Below, one piece after another: positions 8,407 through 17,894 of a DNA stretch of 64,000 nt. The translations under genes were made by a program, and so were the position numbers. The notes beneath the pieces were generated by a model. That model was given only the letters and a program-made list of their open reading frames with translations, made no database searches and had not been told where the DNA came from. The DNA is from Bauldia sp963759235 (lineage in GTDB: Bacteria > Pseudomonadota > Alphaproteobacteria > Rhizobiales > Kaistiaceae). The stretch lies in assembly GCA_963759235.1 (NCBI GenBank), contig CAVWYO010000006.1, positions 682,001 to 746,000 of the forward strand, given 5' to 3'. Numbering within the stretch: the first letter of the stretch is position 1; each line of letters starts with the position of its first letter.

Positions 8407-9102
8407 ATGATACCGCGGGTCATGATCGTCGAGGACGAGGAGCCGCTCTCCCTGATGCTCCGCTACAACCTCGAAGCCGAAGGCTATCAGGTCGACACGG
8501 TGGAGCGCGGTGACGAGGCCGAAACGCGACTGCGCGAGACGGTGCCCGATCTGCTTCTACTCGACTGGATGCTGCCGGGGGTCTCCGGCATCGAGCTATG
8601 CCGCCGGCTCCGCTCCCGCGAGGCCACCCGGAGCCTGCCGATCATCATGCTGACGGCGCGCGGCGAGGAGCAGGAAAGGGTGCGCGGGCTCGCCACCGGC
8701 GCCGACGACTACGTGGTCAAGCCGTTCTCGGTGCCCGAGCTGATGGCGCGGGTGAGGGCGATCCTGCGCCGGTCACGGCCCGAACTGATCGCTGCGGTGC
8801 TGCGTGCCGGCGAGCTCGAGCTCGACCGGGAAACCCATCGCGTCAGGCGGCGGGGGCGCGAGCTTCATCTCGGCCCGACCGAGTTCCGCCTGCTCGAATT
8901 CCTCATGCAGAGCCCCGGCCGGGTCTTCACCCGGGCGCAGCTCCTCGACGGGGTATGGGGCCGCGACGTCTATGTCGACGAGCGAACCGTCGACGTCCAT
9001 GTCGGCCGCCTGCGCAAGGCCCTCGGCCACGGCCGCGATCCGATCCGCACCGTCCGCGGCTCGGGCTATTCCTTCGACGAGGGTTTTGCCGCGACGGTGT
9101 AG
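8407..9102 (+). CDS. phoB: Phosphate regulon response regulator PhoB
   Basis: DNA-binding response regulator that recognises Pho boxes. In 231 residues it has a receiver domain with acidic residues in VEDEEP, the phospho-acceptor Asp in LLLLDWMLPG, the conserved Thr and Lys in MLTARGEE and DYVVKPFS, then an OmpR-type winged helix ending DVHVGRLRKALGHG and IRTVRGSGYSFDE. It is the last gene of the block and lies 64 bp after phoU. It presumably acts on the Pho box found at 3586-3614. Confidence 0.97.
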   Translation: MIPRVMIVEDEEPLSLMLRYNLEAEGYQVDTVERGDEAETRLRETVPDLLLLDWMLPGVSGIELCRRLRSREATRSLPIIMLTARGEEQERVRGLATGADDYVVKPFSVPELMARVRAILRRSRPELIAAVLRAGELELDRETHRVRRRGRELHLGPTEFRLLEFLMQSPGRVFTRAQLLDGVWGRDVYVDERTVDVHVGRLRKALGHGRDPIRTVRGSGYSFDEGFAATV

Positions 9103-9341
9103 CCCATCAAGAGGGTTGAGGCGGCACAGCACCCGGTTGTAGGATCGCTGCGGGCGGCCGGACCTGCGCTCGCGAGGACGGTAAGGTGGGCAAGATCGAT
9201 CGGCAACGGCGTGATCGTCGCGCGGTGCGTTGCGCGCCCGCTTCTCGGCACCTTCCTCTTGTCGATGCCGATTGCAGAGGCATCGCGGCCTCCCGCCCCG
9301 TGACGTGAAGACCCCAACCTCCAGCAGCGTGGATTCGATCA

Positions 9342-11084
9342 ATGCCTCTCAATCTCGAGGATCTGGAATACTTCAATCCCTTTGGTATTCCCGCCGACCT
9401 TCTTAGGATCCCATTTGCGATCAAGTATTGGTCGGAAATTGACACCCGAGACTCCACCGAGGTGAAGGAGTCCTTTACGGACGGACAGCAGATGGACGTG
9501 GCGGGGGCAAACTTCACATTTGACCCCGATACCGGCGAAGTCACTGGCGGTACGGTGACAAGTTTCGCGATCACCTATCAGGATCAGGTGCTGCTTTCCG
9601 TCAGCAATTTTGGCGATGTGAACGCGGTCGACTTCTTCAGCGCAATCGAGAATGACGGAGCGCGGTACGGCTACCTCGTGGGCCTGCTTACCGGTAACAC
9701 GACAGCCAACGGCAGCAGCGCCGGCGAAGGCATCGAAGTGGGCGCCGGGAACGACACGGCTTTCGGCCACGGCGGCGACGACGTCCTGTACAAGTGGGAC
9801 ACGGGCACACTCACCTTCGATGGCGGCGCGGGTTCCGACACCCTCTCTTTCCAGGCCGCAGAGGGTCCCTATCCGAATGCGCCGACCGACGGGGCGGTTG
9901 TCAATCTCGACACGGGTACCGGCACCAATCCCTATGGCGGGGCCGCGCTGACGCTGACCAACGTCGAGAACGTCATCGGCACCGAGTTGGCCGATACGCT
10001 GACCGGCAACGGCGCGGCCAATGTTTTCGGCGATGGCCTCTACGACATCGGCGCCGACCACATCAATGGAAAGGGCGGCGACGACACGGTCAACCTTGCC
10101 GAGACCTTCGGCAACCCCGGCGGGGTTCATGCCGGCGGCGGCAACGGCACCGACATGCTTGCCGTCAATTTTGGCAGGTTTGCCGCGGACGGCCCGATCC
10201 ACAAGCTCGACCTGATGGACCAGTCGAAGAATTCCGGCGTCTTCACCAATGATATCCTCACCAATTTCGAGGTGTTCGTCCACGGTTCCGGGTATTGGGC
10301 ATCAAGCGGACAGACCTTCATCTTCATCGACACCAATGGCGGCCACACCGTCGAAGCGATGGGCGAGACCAACAAGCTCACGCTCAACGGCGGCAACGAC
10401 ACGGTGCTGCTGACGAGCTCGATCGCCTACAGCCGAGCGGTCAGCGCCGACGGCGGCAGCGGCACGGACACGCTGCAGTTCGAGGTATTCTACACCGCCC
10501 CCGACAACCGCCTCGACCTCGTCCATCCCGGCAAGAATAGCGGCGCGTTCGCCGGCAGTACCTTCAAGAACTTCGAGGTGTTCAAGCACGTCGAGAACGA
10601 CGTCACCGGGACGGCCACCCAGAAGTTCACCTTCATCGGCGACGGCAAGGCCCAGACGGTGATCGGCGCCGTCGGCGTCGACATCCTGAAGGGCGGCGGC
10701 GGCAACGATACGCTGAACGGCGGCGAGAATGACGACAAGCTGACCGGCGGCTCAGGCAAGGACCACTTCGTCTTCAACACGGCGATCGGCAACCCGCTGC
10801 CGCTCTTCGTCAACATCGACACCATCACCGACTTCAAGCCGGGGACCGACCGCATCGAGCTGGAGAACAAGATCTTCAAGGGGATCGGCGGCAGCGGCAC
10901 GCTTGCCAGCAAGGACTTCCACATCGGCAGCAAGGCCACCAGCAAGGCCCAGCACATCATCTACAACAAGCACACCGGCGTGCTCTACTACGATCCGGAC
11001 GGCACCGGCACGAAAAGCCAGATTGAGTTCGCCGACCTCCACAAGGGCCTCGGCCTCGGCCACCACGATTTCCTGGTCATCTGA
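9342..11084 (+). CDS. RTX-type calcium-binding secreted protein, copy 1
   Basis: A 580-residue acidic protein rich in Gly, Asp and Asn, with no N-terminal signal peptide, as expected for type I secretion. The first 110 or so residues are unlike copy 2. After that come hemolysin-type motifs (for example GGAGSDTLSF, GKGGDDTVNLAE, LNGGNDTVLL, LKGGGGNDTLNGGENDDKLTGG), then a DTITDFKPGTDRIEL segment and a hydrophobic C-terminus (HHDFLVI) typical of RTX export signals. No enzymatic motif was seen. The ribosome site is weak. No exporter genes are adjacent. Copy 2 follows 112 bp downstream. Confidence 0.85.
   Translation: MPLNLEDLEYFNPFGIPADLLRIPFAIKYWSEIDTRDSTEVKESFTDGQQMDVAGANFTFDPDTGEVTGGTVTSFAITYQDQVLLSVSNFGDVNAVDFFSAIENDGARYGYLVGLLTGNTTANGSSAGEGIEVGAGNDTAFGHGGDDVLYKWDTGTLTFDGGAGSDTLSFQAAEGPYPNAPTDGAVVNLDTGTGTNPYGGAALTLTNVENVIGTELADTLTGNGAANVFGDGLYDIGADHINGKGGDDTVNLAETFGNPGGVHAGGGNGTDMLAVNFGRFAADGPIHKLDLMDQSKNSGVFTNDILTNFEVFVHGSGYWASSGQTFIFIDTNGGHTVEAMGETNKLTLNGGNDTVLLTSSIAYSRAVSADGGSGTDTLQFEVFYTAPDNRLDLVHPGKNSGAFAGSTFKNFEVFKHVENDVTGTATQKFTFIGDGKAQTVIGAVGVDILKGGGGNDTLNGGENDDKLTGGSGKDHFVFNTAIGNPLPLFVNIDTITDFKPGTDRIELENKIFKGIGGSGTLASKDFHIGSKATSKAQHIIYNKHTGVLYYDPDGTGTKSQIEFADLHKGLGLGHHDFLVI
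9954..11084 (+). repeat. Direct repeat, unit 1 (3' two thirds of RTX copy 1)
   Basis: This stretch recurs at about 11760-12891. From 10569 to the stop codon the two copies align with a constant offset of 1807 bp and no gaps. I count about 20 mismatches over some 515 bp, half of them in one short block near the end. Upstream of 10569 similarity drops and small indels appear. Confidence 0.85.
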
Positions 11085-11196
11085 TACTTGGTGAGCAGAG
11101 TTTGCCGCGAGATTCCGGCCGGTCGAGCGGATTGAGAAGCCCGATCGGCCGGTTGTAGGATTGTAGCAGGCGGCGGTTTAATCCGGAAGGACATCA

Positions 11197-12891
11197 ATGA
11201 GCGGATCTTTCCTGGTTGGCCCCGTCAATCTCCCGACATGCGATTACACCGCGCTATCCGCCGCCGGCTCGGAGACGGGGACCATCGAGTTCTACAAGGA
11301 CTCCGGCGGCGGGGGTGTGCAGCCCATCAACTCGGCGGCCGACACGGTATCGCGGCTGGTCATACGGGATGACACGGACAGCGACGTCGTCACGGTCACC
11401 GGCATAAGCGTCCTCTTCAGCGACTTCAATGACGCCCTGACCGCGGCAGGCGACAACAGCTTCGACCAATATGCAGCGTTCGTCTCGCTGATGAACGGTG
11501 ACGTCACAATCGAGGGCAACGGCAACGCAAACCTCTTTCTCGAGGTCGGAACGGGGGGCACGGCCACCGTCACCGCCGGCGGCGGCGATGACGTGCTCCG
11601 CGTCTGGCAGGACAAGACGGTCGCCTTCAATGGAGGCGGCGGCTCCGACCTCATAACCTTCCAGGCCATCGACGGCCCCTATCCCGTGGCGCCGACGCAG
11701 GGGGCGGTCGTCAATCTCGACACGGGAACGGGCACCAATCCCTACGGGGGCGCGCTGACCCTGACCAACGTCGAGAACGTCATCGGCACGCCGCTCGGCG
11801 ACACCCTGACCGGCAACAACAAGGCCAACGTCTTCGGCGACGGCATCTACGATGCAGGTCCGGACCAGATCAACGGCATGGGCGGCGACGATACGGTCAA
11901 CCTCGCCGAGGGAACCAACACGACATCGCACGCCGCAGTCCACGCCGACGGCGGCGCCGGCACCGACACCCTCGCGGTAAACTTTGCGTTTATAATGCAG
12001 GGCGTCCAGAAGCTTGACCTGACCAATCAGGCCAACAACACCGGCGTGTTCGGCAACAGCACCTTCGACAATTTCGAGGTCTTCGTCCACGGCACCGGTT
12101 TCTGGTCGGCGACCGGTAACACCTTCATCTTCATCGACACCAATGACGGCCACACCGTCGAGGCGATGGGCGAGACCAACAAGCTCACCCTCAACGGCGG
12201 CAACGACACGGTCATCCTGTCGGCCGCCCCGTCGACCTACGCGGTCGATGCCAACGGCGGCTCCGGCAAGGACACGTTGCAGTTCGAGGTCTACTTCAAT
12301 GGCGTGTCGAACAACCGCCTCGACCTCGTCCACCCCGGCAAGGACAGCGGCATCTTTGCCGGCGGCAGCTTCACGAACTTCGAGGTGTTCAAGCACGTCG
12401 AGAATGACGGCACCGGGACGGCCGCCCAGAAGTTCACCTTCATCGGCGACGGCAAGGCCCAGACGGTGATCGGCGCCGTCGGCGTCGACATCCTCAAGGG
12501 CGGCGGCGGCAACGATACGCTGAACGGCGGCGAGAATGACGACAAGCTGACCGGTGGCTCAGGCAAGGACCACTTCGTCTTCAACACGGCGATCGGCAAC
12601 CCGTTGCCGCTCTTCGTCAACGTCGACACCATCACCGACTTCAAGCCGGGGACCGACCGCATCGAGCTGGAGAACAAGATCTTCAAGGGGATCGGCGGCA
12701 GCGGAACGCTTACCAGCAAGGACTTCCACATCGGCAGCAAGGCCACCAGCAAGGCCCAGCACATCATCTACAACAAGCACACCGGCGTGCTCTACTACGA
12801 TCCGGACGGCAAGGGCCACGATGCCAAGATCGAGTTCGCCGACCTCGACAAGGGCCTCGGCCTCGGCCACCACGATTTCCTGGTGATTTGA
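11197..12891 (+). CDS. RTX-type calcium-binding secreted protein, copy 2
   Basis: A 564-residue paralogue of the preceding gene. Start ATG 11197 has GGAAGGA about 5 bp upstream. Residues 1-130 are unrelated to copy 1 by eye; the remainder follows the same order: GPYPVAPTQGAVVNLDTGTG, a GMGGDDTVNLAE repeat, LNGGNDTVIL, KGGGGNDTLNGGENDDK, DTITDFKPGTDRIEL and the HHDFLVI end. A type I secreted calcium-binding surface or extracellular protein is the likely role; its substrate or binding partner is unknown. The differing N-termini with homogenised C-termini suggest duplication followed by conversion. Confidence 0.85.
   Translation: MSGSFLVGPVNLPTCDYTALSAAGSETGTIEFYKDSGGGGVQPINSAADTVSRLVIRDDTDSDVVTVTGISVLFSDFNDALTAAGDNSFDQYAAFVSLMNGDVTIEGNGNANLFLEVGTGGTATVTAGGGDDVLRVWQDKTVAFNGGGGSDLITFQAIDGPYPVAPTQGAVVNLDTGTGTNPYGGALTLTNVENVIGTPLGDTLTGNNKANVFGDGIYDAGPDQINGMGGDDTVNLAEGTNTTSHAAVHADGGAGTDTLAVNFAFIMQGVQKLDLTNQANNTGVFGNSTFDNFEVFVHGTGFWSATGNTFIFIDTNDGHTVEAMGETNKLTLNGGNDTVILSAAPSTYAVDANGGSGKDTLQFEVYFNGVSNNRLDLVHPGKDSGIFAGGSFTNFEVFKHVENDGTGTAAQKFTFIGDGKAQTVIGAVGVDILKGGGGNDTLNGGENDDKLTGGSGKDHFVFNTAIGNPLPLFVNVDTITDFKPGTDRIELENKIFKGIGGSGTLTSKDFHIGSKATSKAQHIIYNKHTGVLYYDPDGKGHDAKIEFADLDKGLGLGHHDFLVI
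11760..12891 (+). repeat. Direct repeat, unit 2 (3' two thirds of RTX copy 2)
   Basis: Partner of the unit at 9954-11084. The last 515 bp or so are about 96% identical to copy 1 by manual comparison, far closer than the 5' parts of the two genes. Confidence 0.85.
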
Positions 12892-12955
12892 ACCCAGCCG
12901 GCCCTGGCGGGTCTGCCGACCATCCGAGGCCCGCACTCGACCTTGCGGCTCCGCG

Positions 12956-13465
12956 TCAGTAGCCCTCGCTCCGCCGGTCGCGGTCGCGTCGCCGGTCGTT
13001 GACCGGCTGGTAGGCCAGCCGTGAATGGTACTCGCAATAGGGCAGGCTGTTGAAGTTGCGGTGGCCGCAGAAGTGGAACCCTTCGCTGCCCGGGTCGCCG
13101 ATCGGCCATTTGCACATCTGGTCGTTCAGGGCGAGGAGCGACACCTTCAGGCTGATGGGCACCACCAGGTCCTCGATCGGCACCGGCGCCGGCACCCGGC
13201 GCGCCACCGGATGGGCGTGCACCTTGAGCGCGGTATTGCCGGAGACATAGGAACGCGTCGTCCGATGCGGCGGAGCGGTTCGCATCTTGCGCGGCCGCGG
13301 CGTGCTCGATACGGGCTTGGCCCGCCCCGAGAGGTTCAGCCGGTGCACCTTGCCGATGACGGCATTGCGCGTGACGCCGCCGAGCTGGGCGGCAATCTGA
13401 CTGGCGCTCAGGCCGTCGGCCCAGAGTTTCTTCAACAACTCCACGCGTTCGTCGGTCCAGCTCAT
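12956..13465 (-). CDS. gcrA: Cell cycle regulator GcrA
   Basis: GcrA binds sigma70-RNA polymerase and activates promoters carrying CcrM-methylated GANTC sites in alphaproteobacteria. The 169-residue product opens with the diagnostic MSWTDERVELLKKLWADG and a helix-turn-helix SASQIAAQLGGVTRNAVIGK. A basic linker follows, then a C-terminal domain with CKWPIGDPGSEGFHFCGH and PYCEYHSRLAY, the cysteine-containing polymerase-interaction region. Its length is normal. It is divergent from argD, and three GANTC sites lie clustered 156-183 bp upstream of its start. Confidence 0.95.
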   Translation of the reverse strand: MSWTDERVELLKKLWADGLSASQIAAQLGGVTRNAVIGKVHRLNLSGRAKPVSSTPRPRKMRTAPPHRTTRSYVSGNTALKVHAHPVARRVPAPVPIEDLVVPISLKVSLLALNDQMCKWPIGDPGSEGFHFCGHRNFNSLPYCEYHSRLAYQPVNDRRRDRDRRSEGY

Positions 13466-13620
13466 TAGGGGTCACCCTTGTTCAGGCGCGGCCGAACTCG
13501 GAATCCCTCTCCGTGCGCCGCCCGATGCTCCGGCCGGCGCCCAACGCTCGACGATTGGATACAGAGATCCGCCGCAGAAAAGATGTCGTACTCGACTGCG
13601 GCAAGGCTACAATATGCACT

Positions 13621-13648
13621 GACTCGCTGACAAGAGTCGCAGTGACTC
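13621..13648. promoter_or_regulatory. Cluster of three GANTC (CcrM methylation) sites
   Basis: GACTC at 13621-13625, GAGTC at 13634-13638 and GACTC at 13644-13648 fall within 28 bp in the gcrA-argD intergenic region, and a fourth (GAATC) is at 13501-13505. GANTC is the CcrM target in alphaproteobacteria and the recognition context for GcrA. The position upstream of gcrA suggests methylation-sensitive autoregulation, which is inference. Confidence 0.55.
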
Positions 13649-13720
13649 GCAATGTATTTTGCCGTCGTTTTCCCCAGGTCGTCCCATCGATCTGCACCGA
13701 ACAGTGGGGATGAGGCGCGA

Positions 13721-13751
13721 TTGACAGCAAACCTTGACGCGGTGCTATAAG
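13721..13751 (+). promoter_or_regulatory. Predicted sigma70 promoter for argD
   Basis: TTGACA at 13721-13726 and CTATAA (13745-13750) or TATAAG (13746-13751) form a -35/-10 pair with an 18- or 19-bp spacer, slightly long. A second TTGACG at 13734 is too close to the -10 to be its partner. Transcription would start near 13757, about 70 bp before the argD ATG. Confidence 0.5.
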
Positions 13752-13764
13752 GTCACGTCGCGAG

Positions 13765-13791
13765 AGTGCTGCCCGCGGGCGGCGCTTTTTT
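13765..13791 (+). terminator. Intrinsic terminator in the argD leader
   Basis: AGTGCTGCC (13765-13773) pairs with GGCGGCGCT (13778-13786) through nine base pairs including two G-U pairs, with a CGCG loop, and runs straight into six Ts (13786-13791). It sits between the predicted argD promoter and the argD start. It is either an attenuator for argD or the end of a short upstream transcript. CGTCGC at 13756-13761 can also pair with GCGACG at 13820-13825, just before the ATG. Confidence 0.6.
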
Positions 13792-13825
13792 GATTTCTGG
13801 ACAATCGGTTGGCAAGGTGGCGACG

Positions 13826-15019
<1,194 letters not shown>

Positions 15020-15023
15020 GGCG

Positions 15024-15944
15024 ATGGTCAGGCATTTTCTCGACCTCGCCGATATCGACGGTCGGACGCTGAGGTCGATCATCGACGAAAGCCGGCGGCT
15101 GAAGGCCGATCGCCGCACGACCCGCGCCGAGAAACCGCTCGAAGGCCGGGTGCTCGCCATGATCTTCGACCGGCCGTCGACCCGCACCCGGGTGTCCTTC
15201 GACGTCGCCATGCGCGAACTCGGCGGCGAAACGATCATGCTCACCGGCGAGGAGATGCAGCGGCGGCGCGGCGAGACGATCTCCGACACCGCCAAGGTGC
15301 TGTCGCGCTATGTCGACGCCATCATGATCAGAACGCTGGACCACGACGCGGTGGTCGAGCTCGCCGAGGCGGCCACCGTTCCCGTGATCAACGGTCTGAC
15401 CCGCCATTCGCATCCCTGCCAGATCATGGCCGACGTCATGACCTTCGAGGAGCACAGCGGCCCGATCGGCGGCAGGACCGTCACCTGGCTCGGCGACGCC
15501 AACAACGTCCTCGTCTCGTGGGTGCACGCCTCCGTGAAGTTTGCCTTCAATATGCGGGTCGCTTCGCCACCGGAACGCGCGGCGCCCGACGAGCTCATCG
15601 CCTGGGCGCGCGGCAACCGGGCGAGCCTCGACCTTACCAGCGACCCGGAGGCAGCGGCGCGCGGCGCCGATTGCCTGGTCACCGACACCTGGGTGTCGAT
15701 GGGGGACGATGAAGGCGAGCGCCGGCAGAACCTGCTCCAGCCCTATCAGGTCAACCAGCGGCTGATGTCGCTTGCCAAGCCCGACGCGATCTTCATGCAC
15801 TGCCTGCCCGCCCATCGCGGCGAGGAGGTTACGGCCGAGGTGATCGACGGACCGCAGTCGGTGGTCTTCGACGAGGCGGAGAACCGGCTGCACGCCGAGA
15901 AGGGCATCCTTGCCTGGTGTTTCGGCGCGGACCAGGGCGTCTGA
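15024..15944 (+). CDS. argF: Ornithine carbamoyltransferase
   Basis: Makes citrulline from ornithine and carbamoyl phosphate. The 306-residue product contains the carbamoyl-phosphate motif STRTRVSF, the HPCQIMADVMT motif, a DTWVSMGDD ornithine-loop sequence and FMHCLPAHRGEEV, all at expected spacing. The gene overlaps hslO by one base (TGATG) and follows argD closely. This argD-argF-hslO order is common in Hyphomicrobiales. Confidence 0.97.
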   Translation: MVRHFLDLADIDGRTLRSIIDESRRLKADRRTTRAEKPLEGRVLAMIFDRPSTRTRVSFDVAMRELGGETIMLTGEEMQRRRGETISDTAKVLSRYVDAIMIRTLDHDAVVELAEAATVPVINGLTRHSHPCQIMADVMTFEEHSGPIGGRTVTWLGDANNVLVSWVHASVKFAFNMRVASPPERAAPDELIAWARGNRASLDLTSDPEAAARGADCLVTDTWVSMGDDEGERRQNLLQPYQVNQRLMSLAKPDAIFMHCLPAHRGEEVTAEVIDGPQSVVFDEAENRLHAEKGILAWCFGADQGV

Positions 15945-16939
15945 TGTCGGGCGGGATCAGCATCGCCACGGCGCCCGCGCCGGCCGGCGACGACGCGGTC
16001 CTCCCCTTCGAGGTCGAGGCGCTCGACGTGCGCGGCCGCACCATCCAGATGGGCGCCGCGCTCGATGCCATCCTCGCCCGCCATGCCTATCCGGATTCGG
16101 TTTCGAAGCTGCTCGGCGAGGCGTTGGTGCTGGCGGTGCTTCTCGGCTCCTCGCTCAAGTTCGACGGCAAGTTCACGCTGCAGACCGAGACCGACGGCGC
16201 CGTCGACATGCTGGTGGTCGACTACCGCACCAACGGGGGCGTGCGTGCCTATGCCCGCTTCGATGCCACCCGCGTGGCCGCGGCCGACGAGCTTGGAACC
16301 TCGGCGCCCGCCGCACTCCTCGGCAAAGGCGTGCTCGCCATGACGGTCGACCAGGGCGCCCACATGAACCGCTATCAGGGCATCGTGCCGCTGGAAGGCG
16401 ACAGCCTGGAGGGGGTTGCACATGCCTATTTTCGGCAATCGGAGCAGATCCCGACTCGAGTCCGGCTGGCGGTGGCTGAATTCCACACACGTGAGGACGG
16501 CGCCATGCACCGCTCGTGGCGGGCCGGCGGACTGCTGGTCCAGTTCCTTCCCGCAGCGCCCGAGCGCGTTCGGCGGACGGACCTGCCCGGCGGCGACGTG
16601 CCGGAGGGCGCCGAGGTCGAGGAGCGCGAGGAGGACGACGCCTGGGTCGAAGCGCAATCGCTCGTCGGCACGATCGAGGATCACGAACTGACCGATCCGG
16701 CGGTCTCCTCGGAGCGCCTCCTTTATCGGCTTTTCCACGAGCGCGGCGTGCGGGTGTTTCGGGCCACGTCGATCGCCGACCGCTGCTCCTGCTCGCGCGA
16801 CAAGGTTTCAGGGATTCTCCGCACTTTCTCCGCCGACGAGATCGCCGAGAGCACCAGGGACGGCAAGATCGTCGTCACCTGCGAATTCTGCGGCAAGATA
16901 TACAACTTCGCGCCCGACCAGTTCATCGACCAGTCGTAG
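15944..16939 (+). CDS. hslO: Redox-regulated chaperone Hsp33
   Basis: Cytosolic holdase activated by oxidation. In 331 residues it carries the N-terminal Hsp33 core and the C-terminal zinc switch: Cys281 and Cys283 in CSCSRDK, and Cys313 and Cys316 in CEFCG, the canonical CxC...CxxC arrangement. It starts within the argF stop (TGATG). Its last 17 bases overlap the end of the convergent phosphotransferase gene. Confidence 0.96.
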   Translation: MSGGISIATAPAPAGDDAVLPFEVEALDVRGRTIQMGAALDAILARHAYPDSVSKLLGEALVLAVLLGSSLKFDGKFTLQTETDGAVDMLVVDYRTNGGVRAYARFDATRVAAADELGTSAPAALLGKGVLAMTVDQGAHMNRYQGIVPLEGDSLEGVAHAYFRQSEQIPTRVRLAVAEFHTREDGAMHRSWRAGGLLVQFLPAAPERVRRTDLPGGDVPEGAEVEEREEDDAWVEAQSLVGTIEDHELTDPAVSSERLLYRLFHERGVRVFRATSIADRCSCSRDKVSGILRTFSADEIAESTRDGKIVVTCEFCGKIYNFAPDQFIDQS

Positions 16940-17894
16940 CCCATGCGCCGAGCGTGCCGTCGGCGAGCTGCCGCAGGGTCGCGACGTTCCACGGATGGAG
17001 CTTCGGATAGAGCCCGCCCGTCTCGGCCGGGTCGAAAAGCGCGAGAGCGAAATAGGCCCGGTAGAACGTCATTGCCGCAAGCGCCGTCTCGCCGCAATGC
17101 TGAAGCATCAGCGATCGGAGATAGGCCCAATCGTCCGGCCCGCATTCGGTCGCGACCTCCGCAAACATCACCGCGCCGGCAATGTCGTAGAGCGGTTCGG
17201 CGACCAGCGTCCACGTGCCGAAATCGACGACGGCGGTGACCTTCAGCCGGTCGTCGATCAGCACATTGCCGGGAAAGAAGTCGCCGTGCGCCAGCACCTT
17301 TTCCGGCTGCGCCGGCACCGCGGCCATGAGGGCACGGGCCTTGCCGACCAGTGTTTCGGCGTCGCCGAAGGCGGCTTCGATAGGCCGCCGGTAACGGGCG
17401 AGATAGCGGTCGAGGCTGGCCGACAGGAAGGCCGTCCACTCGGACGCGACGATCGGTTCAGCGACGAGGAGTTGGCCGTAGAAATGATCGGGCATCGCCA
17501 CGCCGCGGATGGCGGTCGCGGCCTCGAAGTAGCTGGCGAGCGCCGTGCGGCGTTGCTCGCCTTCGAGGTTGGACAGCATGTCGGCCATCGGCCTTCCGGG
17601 AAGCCGCTTCTCGATCGTCGTGCCATCCGGCTCGATCATCTCGATCGCCGGCGTGTGGAAGGGAAACCGTCCCGCGATGCCGTCGAGGAAACACTTCAGC
17701 CGAACGATCGCGTCCAGATCCGGACGAGGCTTGCGGCGAATGCGCAGGATACGGCCGCCGTCGAGGGCATAAACCCAGGATTCGGAGCCGGCGCCGAGGA
17801 GATCGGCCTCCGCCAGACCGAACCGGTCAAGGATCGCGGCCTTCCTCGCCTCGGCGGCGACAGGTGAAGTCGGCCCCTTACGGCCCGGTATCAG
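16923..17894 (-). CDS. Aminoglycoside phosphotransferase (APH) family kinase, probable CTG start
   Basis: A small-molecule kinase of the APH/choline-kinase fold; the substrate is unknown. Key motifs are the Brenner loop HGDFFPGNVLIDD and the Mg-binding VVDFGTW region. The N-lobe sequence (GAGSESWVYALDGG, ILRIRRKPR) lies upstream of the first ATG at 17639, so that ATG is too late. No ATG, GTG or TTG occurs in frame between 17639 and the apaG overlap region. The best start is CTG at 17894: it overlaps the apaG stop as CTGA, and AAGGTGG lies 4-5 bp upstream inside apaG. That gives 323 residues, normal for the family. Context: last gene of metZ-apaG-APH. Confidence 0.82.
   Translation of the reverse strand: MIPGRKGPTSPVAAEARKAAILDRFGLAEADLLGAGSESWVYALDGGRILRIRRKPRPDLDAIVRLKCFLDGIAGRFPFHTPAIEMIEPDGTTIEKRLPGRPMADMLSNLEGEQRRTALASYFEAATAIRGVAMPDHFYGQLLVAEPIVASEWTAFLSASLDRYLARYRRPIEAAFGDAETLVGKARALMAAVPAQPEKVLAHGDFFPGNVLIDDRLKVTAVVDFGTWTLVAEPLYDIAGAVMFAEVATECGPDDWAYLRSLMLQHCGETALAAMTFYRAYFALALFDPAETGGLYPKLHPWNVATLRQLADGTLGAWATTGR

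Noticed and set aside
9135..11161. The 11-mer GGTTGTAGGAT occurs upstream of both tandem RTX genes (9135-9145 and 11151-11161)
   Set aside because: Its distance to the start differs widely (about 197 and 36 bp) and flanking similarity is short, so it is probably a remnant of duplication rather than a regulatory site.
9342..12891. CRISPR or tandem satellite suggested by repeated GGC-GGC-AAC-GAT-like motifs
   Set aside because: These are in-frame codons for Gly-Gly-x-Gly-Asn-Asp RTX repeats within coding sequence, without uniform spacers.
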